Shown here: positions 40,871-52,486 of the stretch, piece after piece
How the letters are laid out: each line of letters opens with the position of its first letter
How positions within the stretch are numbered: position 1 is the stretch's first letter
Assembly: GCF_049243985.1 (NCBI RefSeq)
Contig: NC_135386.1
Span: forward strand, 6,160,501-6,224,500
Length of the DNA: 64,000 bases
Direction of reading: 5' to 3'
Source: Paroedura picta
Taxonomy: Eukaryota > Chordata > Lepidosauria > Squamata > Gekkonidae
Made by a program: the position numbers and the translations under genes
The notes under the pieces: model-generated
Databases searched by the model: none
What the model was told of the DNA's origin: nothing
The model's input: the letters and a program-made list of their open reading frames with translations, nothing else

Positions 40871-40975
40871 CAGGGGTAGTCAACCTGTGGTCCTCCAGAT
40901 GTTCATGGACTACAATTCCCATGAGCCCCTGCCAGCGTTTGCGGAGGACCACATCTGGAGGACCACAGGTGACAA
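40871..40975. mobile_element. hAT foldback MITE, asymmetric
   Basis: CAGGGGTAGTCAACCTGTGG left arm intact; right arm shortened to ACATCTGGAGGACCACAGG. Confidence 0.75.
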
Positions 40976-41230
40976 ACCCTCTTGCAATAGGGAACAATGG
41001 TTGGTTCTTTTGTGCATTTCTCTTCTGTTACTTTGCAATGTCTTAAAAGCATATCAAAATATATATATTACTTTTTATAATCATTCACTGTAGTTGTCAG
41101 TTACACCTAAAAGTGATTGAACATCCCGAGCATACGCAGCATAGGATAGCCGCTGCTAGTTTGAGATGACTAAGGTCCTACGTTTTGCATGCTCTCTGGA
41201 TATTTCCCCAATGACACCCAGTACCTAGAG

Positions 41231-41366
41231 CAGGGGTAATCAAACTGCGGCCCTCCAGATGCCCATGGACTACAATTCCCACAAGCCCCTGCCAGCAAAT
41301 GCTGGCAGGGGCTCATGGGAATTGTAGTCCATGGACATCTGGAGGGCCGCAGTTTGACTACCCCTG
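41231..41366. mobile_element. hAT foldback MITE with 8-bp TSD ACCTAGAG
   Basis: CAGGGGTAATCAAAC to GACTACCCCTG, flanked by ACCTAGAG at 41223-41230 and 41367-41374. Confidence 0.93.
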
Positions 41367-41879
41367 ACCTAGAGTGAGAATTGGGTCCTCTTGCTAAATT
41401 CTTGCCTGTAGAGGCGTTTTAGTCAACAATTAGGAAAGTACTGTGCATAACAATATAAACTTTAAAAGATCTGGTACTGTTGGCAAGTAACACCAACGTA
41501 ATAAATTGCAGTGACAAAAGGGCTGTTCCCAGAATCTTTTATTCTTCAGTCCGTCTCTCCGTAGTGATGGTGTCACACCTAAATTGCAAATTGCCACTGG
41601 CATCCGGCTAATTTTCGATCAGTTGTGTTTACATGGATGTTCTTCAGACCCCAATGTCTTTATGGTTGGTTTACTGAGCTCGGATCTGTCCCAAGGATAA
41701 AGAGCTTAATTAGGTCTCTCCAGCTCTGGAATGTCATGAGGAGGAAAGCTCCACAGCGTTCCTTTGACGTTCCTGAGTCGGTGAGGACTAATTAAGCTTT
41801 TATCTTTGGGATAGATATGAGCTCACTAATCCAGACATAAAGAAATCGGGGGTCTGGAGAAGACCTACGTCAACACCGA

Positions 41880-42062
41880 TTCAGGTGGGGAGCCGTGCTG
41901 GTCTGAAGCGGCAGAACAAAAGTGGAGTCCAATGGCACCTTTCAGACCAACAAAGTTATTTTTTTAAATGTGTGAGCTTTCGTGTGCATACTCACTTTGC
42001 GGACTTTGCGGAAGTGTGCCTGCACGTGAAAGCTCACCCCTTGAATGCCCCTGGACCCAGAT
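41880..42062. mobile_element. Penelope-like foldback element
   Basis: CAGGTGGGGAGCCGTGCTGG, GGCACCTTTCAGACCAAC, then GCACGTGAAAGCTCACCCC. Confidence 0.5.
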
Positions 42063-42264
42063 ATTGTCCTATGGAAACCCAGTTGCTTGAAAATTAGCCA
42101 GAAGCTGGTGGCAATATTCATTTTTATGTTGAAAGAATACTCCATCACTGCAGAGAGAAGGACTGGAGAATAAACGATTCCGGGGATGGCCCTTGTCACT
42201 TCTGTTTATTACGCTGATGTTCTGTGCCCACAACATAGGACCTTTTTTTGATTTATATTGTGGA

Positions 42265-42516
42265 GGAATGAAACTCAAATACTTTGGCCACCTCATGAGA
42301 AGGAAGGACTCCCTGGAGAAGAGCCTAATGCTAGGAGCGATTGAGGGCAAAAGAAGAAGGGGACGACACAGAATGAGGTGGCTGGATGGAGTCACTGAAG
42401 CAGTCGGTGCAAACTTAAATGGACTCCGGGGAATGGTAGAGCCCAGGAAGGCCTGGAGGATCATTGTCCATGGGGTCGCGATGGGTCGGACATGACTTCG
42501 CACCTAACAACAACAA
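42265..42516 (+). mobile_element. Bov-B LINE 3' end
   Basis: Frame MKLKYFGHLMRRKDSLEKS, MRWLDGVTEAVGANLNGLRG, ending before a CACCTAACAACAACAA tail; 5'-truncated. Confidence 0.9.
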
Positions 42517-43190
42517 TTGGGGAGGAACTTGTGCTCTTGACAAGCCCAACTAGAGGGATCCCAGTCAGATCTGTTGTAAACTGCGTGTCTTTAGATCATT
42601 GACCTGTTGACGCAGAAAGAGGAAAGGCTAGGCTGGTTGCCATGAATTTGACTGAACCAAATGCAAACATGACAATATGGGCCTGCTGGGAGTTTGCCAA
42701 TAACAGCAAGTTATCGAAGCAATGGCTCTTTGTACAGTCACACAGACTAATATCACTATGTAATGGGGAGTATCATTTTAGATCGAGGGAACTGCTGGAA
42801 AGATCTGATAGAACTTCAAGGCTTCTTGTCGAACGTGAAGCCGAAGGTGTTTGGGAATAGTTCAGTCAACATAGATAAAGTACAGGGAAATGAGGAAGTA
42901 ATAAATACACAGGAGTTTCTCAGTAACGTTTGCTTTCTGGATTCCATTTTTAGATCTGTGTAAATTCCCACCATTCAGGTTTGTTCTTGGTTTTCATTAT
43001 CGGTTTCTCATTCATAAAAGATACCGGAAAGAAAGGGAAGGGTTCCCACCGCTTTGGATTACAAAACCTTGCATAATTTGATTTCTTTTTTGAATGCTAC
43101 CTAAAGTAATTGCCTCTCCTTGCTGTGAATGTAGCAGATGAGTTCCAATGAGAAGCGCTGTTAATGAGGTCACCTGGCAGCTATGGTAGA
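42517..43190. other. Intergenic, nothing recognised
   Basis: Unique AT-rich sequence; no gene. Confidence 0.4.
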
Positions 43191-43194
43191 TTGT

Positions 43195-43577
43195 AACTGG
43201 TATGTCAGGGGTGTTGGTGGAAGAACTTCTGCAACACAGGGACTTAAAAAAAAATCCTTTACGCAGAGTTTGCAGAGTCCCAACCAATGGAATGAAATTA
43301 ATCCAAAAGAAATTCTGTCTAAACCTCCGGAAGAAGTTCCTGACAGTCAGAGCGGTTCCTCAGTGGAACAGGCTTCCTCGGGAGGTGGTGGGTTCTCCAT
43401 CTTTGGAAATGTTTAAACAGAGGCTGGAGAGCCATCTGACAGAGGGGCTGATTCTGTGAAGGCTCAAGGGGGTGGCAGGTGACAGTGGACGAGCGATTGG
43501 GATGTGAGTGTCCTGCACAGTGCAGGGGGTTGGACTAGATGACCCAGGAGGTCCCTTCCAACTCTGTGATTCTAGTT
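43195..43577 (+). mobile_element. CR1 LINE 3' end, older subfamily
   Basis: GTGGAACAGGCTTCCTCGGG, AACAGAGGCTGGAGAGCC, GGGGGTTGGACTAGATGACC and CCAACTCTGTGATTCTA. Confidence 0.85.
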
Positions 43578-43919
43578 TGTGCAGCTGCCCATTGGTTCCA
43601 TGATTTGGCATCTCTTAATGATTCTGACCTATGACAGCAACTCACGCAGGGGAGTTCCTGTGTTAAATTTAGCACGTCCTTGTGTTTATTTCTGAACAGG
43701 GGAGCCGCCTTCTATTGTAAAACAGATATGCAAGGGATAAGGAAAGGAACTCCACACCCCTTACTTCTAGTCCCTTTCTTTTTTTTTTAAGTGTTTCTGT
43801 GGCTCCGTGTCCCTACGAAGACACTGCCTCATCTGCAGCACAAGCATGAACTTGTCCCCCTGAGCAGCAGGCGTAGGAGAGGGTGGGCATTTCTTTCTAC
43901 GGGGTAGAGGCACACCTGA

Positions 43920-44005
43920 GAAGGCAGCGTGGCAGAGTGGTTAAGAGCCGTGGACTGGACGCTAATCTGGAGAACCGGGTTTTGCTCCCGTGACCGTTTA
44001 CAATA
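43920..44005 (+). mobile_element. CORE-SINE head fragment
   Basis: GGCAGAGTGGTTAAGAGCCG and GAGAACCGGGTTTTGCTCCC: tRNA-like head only. Confidence 0.65.
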
Positions 44006-44210
44006 GGCAGAAATCGGGGAAATATATTGAAATCTCATAAATAGACAGCAATGACATCAACGTAGTTGAACTAAACCCCCCCCCCCAAAAAAAACAGAAC
44101 TCCTAAAGCCATAAAAACAAAACAAACCCTCATGTCTGGGAGAACAGGATGGCCTTCACCTGGGGTTTGTTATCTTCCACGCCTGGGGACATTATTATTC
44201 CACATTCTTG

Positions 44211-44343
44211 CACGTGTCTAAATCACACCAGTCCTGCCTATCACACGTGTCTAAATCACACCAGTCCTGCCTGTCACACGTGCCTAAATCACACCAGTCC
44301 TGCCTGTCACACTGTCTAAATCACACGAGTCCTGCCTGTCACC
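44211..44343. repeat. 33-bp minisatellite, four units
   Basis: Unit around ACGTGTCTAAATCACACCAG TCCTGCC, repeated four times with few changes; the last unit is slightly shortened. Confidence 0.92.
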
Positions 44344-44865
44344 ATGACCCGCGTCCCACCAAGCATGTCATCTGTCAACTAGTTGTTCTTGCTCAGCTCA
44401 CCCGCATGGCTGTTCCATGTGCCAGGCACGAAAGGTGCTTAGGCATGCAGAAAAACAGGGCGACCTGCTTCCTGATACAACTACCGCCTTCGTCAAGTGG
44501 CTCTGGTATGTGCAAACTATTCAGAGAAGTCTTTTCACCACACACTGGCTGCTTAGAGCACCCAAGGCGCATAAACGTACGGTGGACCGTGCGCGGCTTG
44601 CTGTCACGTTGAATCTTGCGCTTCCTTGGTGATAGGAACGCCGCGAGTGAATTGGATTGCGGCCTGCAAGTTCTGACGGGTTTTCGCTCCTGCCCCAGGC
44701 TCCTCTAGGTTTGTGACACAGCAGGCTTGCCCAAAGGCAGACGCTTCAGGTTTTGACTCTGTTGTTTTCTGCCCATGGAGCCCCCCTCCCTTGCTGTGTA
44801 CTGGGGTAGGACCATGAGACAGATGCATACCTCCTGTTTTATTAGGTATGGATAATGCACATAAG

Positions 44866-45078
44866 GAAGGAAGGACTCCCTGGAGAAGAGCCTGATGCTG
44901 GGAGCGATCGAGGGCAAAAGAAGAAGGGGACGACAGAGAATGAGGTGGATGGATGGAGTCACTGAAGCAGTCGGTGCAAACTTAAATGGACTCCGGGGAA
45001 TGGTACAGGACAGGAAGGCCTGGAGGATCATTGTCCATGGGGTCGCGATGACTTCGCACATAACAACAACAACAACGC
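44866..45078 (+). mobile_element. Bov-B LINE 3' end, short
   Basis: AGGAAGGACTCCCTGGAGAA to GTCGCGATGACTTCGC with an AACAACAACAAC tail. Confidence 0.9.
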
Positions 45079-45079
45079 A

Positions 45080-45780
45080 CATAAAGAGACACAGGTGCTA
45101 CGTAGGACAGGATACGTGGCTTTTAACAATTGGAATGGGTAGCTTAGCGGGTGTAGATTTGGTCACCCACAAACACCCTTCTGGGCTAAATTCCCCTTTT
45201 TAAAAACACACACGACTGTTTCCTCTTTGCATCTGGTCCTCCTAGGTGCAAAGGCCGCCTATAAAAGCTTCTGACGGGGAACATGGCTGATGTGAGCTTC
45301 ACTTCCTTGCTGTCCCATCATTTTGACGACAAATGTCTTTGCACAGGGTACGGATAAGCTTTCGACATGACCCGTGGGGGTCTTCAGCGAATTAGTCCCT
45401 CATCTGAGAACTTAATGGTCATCTTTTTTTTTACAGTTGAATTTCTGTTTTGGAGGCAGAAACTGCAATCCATGCAAACCACATCTGACGCTTCCGGCCG
45501 TTGTTACTGTGTGCTTTTGCAGATTACACCTGCTTGCCCTTTCAGAGCGCCGCTGTGCTTGACCTCCTTCAGCTGGACTGCTTGAATCCTACTCCCTTTT
45601 TTCAGCAGTGTGCTTTATGACACCTCCGTGGCAGGTTTACAGCGCTGCCTTTCAAGGGGAACCTTCTGCTGTTCTTGATCCAAAGGACGCAGGAGGAGCT
45701 CGGATCTCAAGTCAAGCACAAATAAGTAAGTGCGTTTGTTGACGACTGACCGCACCAATCATCCCTATGTCATTTGCAAC
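45080..45780. other. Intergenic, nothing recognised
   Basis: No gene or repeat family seen. Confidence 0.4.
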
Positions 45781-45784
45781 TTAC

Positions 45785-45958
45785 TTTTTTTTTCTTATTG
45801 GCTATAATGTAAAGCAGACTTATGACAATCCTGTGCAGTTTTCAAGGTAAAAGAGATTTTATTTACCATTGTTTTGCCTCTGTGTAGCAACTTTTAATAT
45901 TCTTTGGTGGTCTCCCAATCCAAAATATTACCTAGGGCCAACCCTGTTGAGCTTCCAA
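45785..45958 (-). mobile_element. 5S rRNA-derived SINE, old
   Basis: GGTGGTCTCCCAATCCAAAA, GGGCCAACCCTGTTGAGC and TTCCAAGA resemble complemented 5S rRNA; left part has the CAGTTTTCAAGG Bov-B-type region. Confidence 0.5.
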
Positions 45959-45959
45959 G

Positions 45960-46236
45960 ATGAAGAAGAGTTCGGTTTTATACCCCGTTTTTCACTACCC
46001 GGTGGAGGCTCAAAGTGGCTCGCAATCACCTTCCCTTCCTCTCCCCACAATGGACATCCTGTGATGTAGGTGGGACTGAGAGAGCTCTGAGAGAACTGCT
46101 GTATGAGAACAACTAACAGGACTGTGACTAGTCCAAGGTCACCCAGCTGGCTGCATGTATAGGAGGAGTGGGGAATCGAACCCAGCTCTCCAGATTAGAG
46201 GCCACTGCTCTTAACCACTACACCAAGCTGGCTCTG
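45960..46236 (-). mobile_element. CORE-SINE, full length
   Basis: GATGAAGAAGAGTTCGG to AACCACTACACCAAGCTGGC, abutting the 5S-type SINE. Confidence 0.85.
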
Positions 46237-47685
46237 ATGAGATTCTGGGTAGAAAATCTTTGTTAAGAACAGAGGTGTCCAAGAAGTGTTCCTGTAAACA
46301 TATCTAAATCCTTAAGGCCTTGTTTAACTATGTTTTCAGCTAAAGAAGAAACCAAAAGTGGTACCAATTCCCGTTGCTTGTACAACCTGCACACCCTGCA
46401 TTTATTTGAAGAGCTCTTGATATAAAACCCTGGGATGCAATGCAAAATATTTAAAGAAATCACCGTCCCAACTTTTATGTGATTCATTAAAATCCTTGCC
46501 TGCACGTGTGTGCATATTGGAGTTTTTAAAATTCTTCTTCTGTGCATCTTTGCTCTGAATTAAGTGCTACTATATTATTGTGGTCTCATACGACTAAAGT
46601 ACTGTACTAATTCAGTGCTATTTTCTTTCTTTATTACAACCACCACCACGATGTGGTCCTTGGGTTTAAAAAAGGATCCCTCTCCCTGGTTGGGGAAGAG
46701 AGGATGACTGCTGCCATTCCGTCCCGAGGTCTTGGCAAAAGTGAGAATTCAGCATGCAGTTCTCCAAGTCTAAAATTCCCTTTCCCATTTTGAGTTAGAA
46801 GAAGAATCTCGAGAGCTGGGGGGGAGAGTCCTGCAAGGATCGAAGATAGTAGCATATTGGAACGCCGCCCCTTTCCCCATTTTTCCCCAGAAAAAAATGT
46901 TTCCAAAAATAAGTATATCCTACGGAACTTAAAAACAAACAAAAAAAAAAGAACTGGGGAAAAGTTCATACATCTCCTTTCCCCAAGTGGGCGTGGCCAC
47001 AAAATTCGCCAGCATGCGTGTCCTCCCCAAAGCAATGATCAAAAGTTTTCCTGTCCCGGGATACATTTTTGAGGGAGGAATCTGTTAACCGTGTGGTTGA
47101 GCGGGTCAAAAGATTATGTGGAACAAGAAACCTGACGCGCCCCCCCCTGCTCCCCTCCCCCCTCAAGCACTTCACCATCTGGTGAAAAATTTGATCCAGT
47201 GTTGTATATCGCTTCCAGGAATCGTCGATGCTCCCATTGTTACGGAGCGCATTGTTGGGACGCTTTGAACTTGCGCAAACGGCCCCTGGACGGTTACGCC
47301 GGATTTGCATTACTTCTCCGTAACAGGAACTGCCCTTCAGAAGCTCTTAACATAGCCCGGGCTTAGCGCAGCTGGGGGGGTGTCTCCCAGCTTTCAATCT
47401 CTCAGCTGTCAGTCAGTGAAATGTAATAGGACCCGAAAACCCGTTTGAGCCTCTTTGGAAAAACGGTAGAGACCTGGCCGGTCGTTACGGCCGCTCTAAT
47501 GAATACGACAGCTGCCGGTGGGGCCTGTTCTAAGCAATGCCAGCTGGTGCCACATGCACAAGGGCCCATTTTCTGACCAGCGACTAGAAGGTGGCTTCTG
47601 TACTTCGGCCAGTCTAGCGCTCGCTCTCTTATGCCTGGGAGGGCCTGCAGAACCACTCAGATGATGAGCAAGGCCCAAATCATAG
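46237..47685. other. Intergenic, nothing recognised
   Basis: No gene. Includes a purine/A-rich patch at about 46930-46950 and a C-rich run at about 47136-47165. Confidence 0.4.
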
Positions 47686-47689
47686 AGTT

Positions 47690-48290
47690 GGCGGAACAGA
47701 GTGTCATAGAGTAGGGTAGAATCGTAGACTTGCAAAGGGACATGCGGGCCATCTAGTCCAGCCCCCTGCCTAATGCAGGATCGGCCTAAAGCATCCAGGA
47801 TAAGTATCTGTCCAGCTGCTGCTTAAAGATTGCCAGTGAGGGGGAGCTCACCACCTCCTTAGGCAGTTACTCTGATTGTGAACAAAAAAATCCTGATATT
47901 TAGCTGTTTAGTTTAAAGCCATTACTGTGGGTCCTATCCTCGGATGCCTCTCCCTGCCCTCCTCCAAGTGACAACCTTTCAGATACTTAAAGGGAGAAAT
48001 CTGTCCCCTCTCAGCCTCCTTTTCTCCAGGCTGAGCATTCCCAAGTCCCTCAGCCTTTCCTCACAGGGCTTGGTCCCCAGGCCCCGGTTCATCCTCATCG
48101 CTCTCCTCTGCCCCCTCTCCATTTTGTCCACGTTTGAAATGAGGCCACCAGAACTGCACACAGGACTCCAGGTGGGGTCTGACCAATGCAATATGCAGCA
48201 GGACTATGATGAGATTTTTAAGTGATGCCTCTGCTGATACAACCCAAGCCAGCATTTGTCTTCTTTACCACGGCAAATCAAATGACAAAA
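47690..48290 (-). mobile_element. CR1 LINE 3' portion, minus strand (~600 bp)
   Basis: GGGCCATCTAGTCCAGCCCC at its 3' end, then CAGTGAGGGGGAGCTCACC, CCAGGCTGAGCATTCCCAAG, CCAGAACTGCACACAGGACTCC and GCCAGCATTTGTCTTCTTTA. These are classic CR1 segments in reverse order. Confidence 0.88.
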
Positions 48291-49780
48291 TCTTTTCCCT
48301 GGGTGTGTAGCTTAGGGCTACAGGAGAAGGCATGAAGTTTCCATGTCTGAAGAGGGGGGGGGGATTTATATTTTTAAAAGTCCAGCCTAGCTTTATCTCT
48401 GACATGCTGTTGTTTTATACAAAAGAGATCTTTTAAATAGAGTATTCCTGTGTACCTGATGTACAATCTACAGTCTCCAGCTGTAAGTGAATCTGAGCAG
48501 AGATTTGTGCAACTGGCCACTGTGGGAACTTTCTTCCGTCAATAAGATAATTTGGCAGGAAATCTTTGTTTGGTTACTAAGCCTGGTTTGGCCCATCAAG
48601 AGAATTTCACAGGGGAAGTTCCAGATTGCTTAATGTTTGTCTGAGAGGGCAGGCCATGTCTACCCTCGAAAATGTCCTAATTATATTTTAGGCTGTCAGG
48701 GGAAAGGGGGCGCATTGTTTACAGCACGAAAACCTGTCACAGGCTTGTTTTTTTATGCTCGCATATAAATATGTGCAGTCCATTTACTTGCAGAAAAAAA
48801 ATGTCTGAAATGAACATTGCATTTCCAAGGGGGTCCCAGATGTCCAGGTACCCAAGATTATTATTTTCAGCCAGGTTTAGTCATGTCTGTGCATCTCAGG
48901 GGCTAAGCATAGTGCTTCACAGATGGCAGGAGAGCATTGATCCTGTAGGAACCAGTTCCTTTCTGATGTCAGAAGCAGAACCCACTTTTTACACTCCCTA
49001 GGAATAGCTTGAAAGACTGCAAACAGCGGAGTTAGGAGTGGCTTCCCTACCTACCTAACAAGTCCGACTTTGGGCTTCTACCACGCAATGAAGCCATGCC
49101 CAGCGGAAGGGCAGTCTTTCTGCCTTTGAAGCCCGTCTTAGCTTGTCCCTTGGTTTCTGCTTTCCTGAAGAAATCTGGAAGAAACAGGTAGAATGCCCCA
49201 AGAAAAAGCAGATACCTTTTTGCCCCGTGGTGACTGGGTAAGAGAAAGAGTAAGGAAACATCCCCTGTCCCTATAGCTCCTAAACCACCTGCAGGAAATG
49301 CTTGATTCAATACAGTTCCATTTACTTGGCTAAAGAATTGAAGATTTGGGGTGGGCCCTCTCTGAAATGTTACCTTTCAGGATGAAAAGTGTGTGTGTGT
49401 GTGTTTTTTGTGTGTGTATTAAGTTTAGCTTTTTAGCTTTCCTGCTTTGTAATGAATATGTGGCCTAATACAACATTTGTCCATAACAATCTTATAGACA
49501 TGCGTAGCTCTCAAAATCCTTCTTTCTGCTTCATACCCTTCCTTTTTTTTTTTCAAACTTGCGAAAGAAACCGGCGTAGGCTTGGGAAAAGGCACACCAA
49601 GATCAAGAAACGGCCTAGTATGTGAATGCCTGTTGAATGGCATGCAAACCTTTTCATTCCCTGAATTCCACAGTGGTGACAATTAAGCTTCAGAAACCAA
49701 AACAATGGTTCTTCCAGAAACTGACTAGATTAGACAAAGAAACCTGGGACATGGCTACTCTGAAGGCTTAAAACAACTTT
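48291..49780. other. Intergenic, nothing recognised
   Basis: A TG microsatellite at about 49388-49418. No gene found. Confidence 0.4.
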
Positions 49781-49784
49781 TTTT

Positions 49785-50398
49785 TTCCCCATTGAGAAAC
49801 CCCTGAAACATTCTTCAGGTTTTGAGAAATACCAAAAATGGCACAATCATGCAGAATATGGTTGGGAGGCATAGTTGTGTCCATTCCCACCTGGAGCCTT
49901 TCCACTTCCCACTCACTCCTGGCCCATCATTGGCCATTTGGGGAGGGGGAGGGGGGTGAACATGACAATATACGGTCCTGTCACCCAATAAAGGGTGGAC
50001 AATATACGGTCCTATCACCCAATAAGAGAGAGCCAGTTTGGTGTAGTGGTTAGGAGTGCGGACTTCTAATCTGGCATGCCGGGTTCGATTCTGCGCTCCC
50101 CCACATGCAGCCAGCTGGGTGACCTTGGGCTCGCCACGGCACTGATAAAACTGTTCTGACCGAGCAGGAATATCAGGGCTCTCTCAGCCTCACCCACCCC
50201 ACAGGGTGTCTGTTGTGGGGAGAGGAATGGTGATGACTGTAAGCCGCTTTGAGCCTCCTTCAGGTAGGGAAAAGCGGCATATAAGAACCAACTCTTCTTC
50301 TTCTAAATGTTTAACAAATTTGAAAAATATATTCCACCCATTAGGAAACCCTTCCAGAAAACCCAGGGTTTCACAAAACCCTGGTTGAGAAAGCCTGG
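49785..50398. mobile_element. Non-autonomous hAT (TTGAGAAACCC family) split by a SINE
   Basis: Left part CATTGAGAAACCCCTG to about 50027, right part from about 50306 to CCCTGGTTGAGAAAGCCTGG. Contains a 28-bp block (GACAATATACGG...) duplicated at 49963-50025. Confidence 0.7.
50028..50306 (+). mobile_element. CORE-SINE, full length, nested in a hAT element
   Basis: GAGCCAGTTTGGTGTAGTGG head, GGGTTCGATTCTGC box B, GGGTGACCTTGGGC core and a CTCTTCTTCTTCT tail; little diverged from the copy at 53459. Confidence 0.92.
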
Positions 50399-50759
50399 CT
50401 TAAAGGATAGGATATAGGTCAAGTGGTTAATTTTGCCCGCATTTAGTACAAGACAGAACATAATTCAGACTATACCACAAACCATGGCTCTGCAGGATCT
50501 GAATCGAGAATCCGACACTGGTTTATGAACCACAGTGAGTTTTAACAATGGCTTCACGTCAGGCACAAACATGCACATCTCATGTCTTAATCCCTGTTGA
50601 TGCCTTCCCAGGAGACAGAGAGAAGGAAATGAAACCAACATCGTCGAGGCAAACTAGGATCCCAGTCTGTAGGCTGGATCCAGGTCTTACAAATTAGCCA
50701 CGGTTAAAATGGGCCTTGGTTTCGTGTGGTGTCTGTCTGCATCGAGTCTTACTCTCTGT

Positions 50760-51025
50760 GATGAAGGAAGTTCCCAGGTTTTATAGAGATTAGACTAATA
50801 CCCAGGTTTGCTGATAGTTCTTGAAACACCTGCTTCTGGTGTTAGAAGCAGGAAGATCACCATCTGGGAGACTCTGCGGAACTGTGATCACTCCAACAGG
50901 GCCTTTAGCTCATTCCACCAGGTAGGGGCCAGGACAGAAAAGGCCCTGGCCATGGCTGAGACCAGGCATCCTTCCTGAAGGTGGGCAGAGGTTTGGTAAA
51001 CAAGGCCTCTTGGAAGCAATTAGTG
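50760..51025. repeat. Unclassified interspersed repeat
   Basis: CATTCCACCAGGTAGGGGCC and GAAAAGGCCCTGGCC resemble a recurrent reptile LINE-related repeat that I cannot name. Confidence 0.35.
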
Positions 51026-51029
51026 CTGG

Positions 51030-52135
51030 TTTATCACCTCTGCTAAATGGGTAAGAACATTTCTCCCCTTATTGCAATGTTGATGTTTTCTAATTTTAGC
51101 TCTTTACGTTTGCCAGTTTGGAACACAGGAAGAGAGAAATCCACGTCTTAAGGTGTAAAGCATTATTGTTCTATCCCTAATACTGGGTGCGGCTCTAACA
51201 CTTTGAACGCTTAAATTTAGAAGTATAAATACCTTCTGTTTATATTTTTGAAGTTCCCAAACATGCCTGTGTGTAACTAACTGGCCAAAGGTTCACATGT
51301 TTACTCAGGAATAAATAACTTTGTGTTCCACAGGGGCTACGTTTTCGTCAGACTGTTTAGGATTGCAGCCAAAGGTACACGTATTTCAATTTCTTCCTTT
51401 TATAAAAAGGGAAAATCCTGAGGGTTTTCTTATCTCACAGTGTTCCCAAAATTTCCAGATTTGTACATCTCGTCATGCTGTACGCAGAACTTTATAGCTT
51501 CCTTCACGTCCTGGTTAGCCTCCTCGTATGTGCTAATTCCAGTCGAAGGTAGGTGGTTGCAGATTAATGTGATTAATAACAAGAACAATTATTGTTATTG
51601 AGTGCTGTTATTACATTTTCAGGCCGCATTTCCATCTGATCCGAGTTTCCGCAGCAAACATAGAAAAACGAAACAGTTGAGCAATTAAAAATACATCTTA
51701 ATGTTATAAAATGATTCGGTAAAAACCGATAAGCAAACAACAGAAGCAGGAAGATGGGCAAATATCCTTTAATGGCGCAATCCAATTTCTGTTCCGCATC
51801 TCTGCTCATATCAGTCTGGAATGGTAGAAACAATCAAGCATGTCCCCTTACATTGCTGATTCTCCAAACATGTACATTACCCCAACTCTGTCCAAATACC
51901 CCGGTAGATCAAATGGTTGTTCTTGGAGCTTGTTTTAAAGAAGGTGCCTTTAAGGTAGCAAGATTCTGCCCTCGGGCATGTTCAACAAGGCAGAAGAAGA
52001 TGATCTAGTACTTTAATAATCTTATTCTTACGATTAATTGTATAGCTTTTATACGAACTACCTGGTATTTTATGCATCCAGTGTGATTTCTGTATTATTG
52101 ATTTTCTTAACTGCTGGAATAAAATAAGCAAGCTG
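51030..52135. other. Intergenic, nothing recognised
   Basis: Unique AT-rich sequence; a TTATTGAGTGC / ATTGTTATTG patch near 51580-51610. Confidence 0.4.
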
Positions 52136-52138
52136 GGC

Positions 52139-52265
52139 CCATGCCGCACACAGGATAACGCACTTTCAATGTGCTTTGGCAGCTGGATTTTCCTGGGCAG
52201 AACAGGAAAATCTACTTCTAAAGTGCATTGAAAGTGCATTATCTATCGTGTGCAGAATAGGCCCA
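52139..52265. mobile_element. Foldback MITE, GGGCC ends
   Basis: Left arm GGGCCCATGCCGCACACAGG, GCACTTTCAATG; right arm GCATTGAAAGTGCATTATC, GTGTGCAGAATAGGCCC. Centre as at 5870. No clear TSD. Confidence 0.7.
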
Positions 52266-52302
52266 GGTCTTCTCAGAATCCTCCTGACCTGCATTCCGTG
52301 GG

Positions 52303-52486
52303 TTCAAATGGGTCGCCGTGTTGGTCTGAAGCAGCACAACAAATCAAAATCAGAGTCCAGTGGCACCTTTAAGACCAACAAAGATTTATTCAGTCTGAGG
52401 AAGAGTGCTTGCACTCGAAAGCTCACGCCTTGAATTAATCTTTGTTGGTCTTAAAGGTGCCTTTGGACTCTGATTTTTGTTTTGTT
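52303..52486. mobile_element. Penelope-like foldback with ~13-bp TSD
   Basis: Arms CAAATGGGTCGCCGTGTTGG / TTGGTCTTAAAGGTGCC. Flanks TGCATTCCGTGGG (52290-52302) and TGCATTCAGTGGG (52487-52499) agree in 12 of 13. It carries CTGAGGA (52395) and a 6-bp stem followed by GAAA (52417). Confidence 0.7.

Noticed and set aside
42193-42495. Independent protein gene at the Bov-B fragment
   Set aside because: The conserved part is the Bov-B reverse transcriptase C-terminus; the upstream residues are chance sequence.
44211-44343. CRISPR-like array
   Set aside because: The four units are contiguous with no unique spacers; it is a vertebrate minisatellite.
44208-44612. Repeated peptide frame KSHQSCLSHV
   Set aside because: It is a translation of the 33-bp minisatellite, with no start context, splice signals or homology.
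50030-50105. tRNA-like heads of SINEs as tRNA genes
   Set aside because: They keep box-B-like sequence but lack a foldable acceptor stem and anticodon arm, and continue into SINE bodies.
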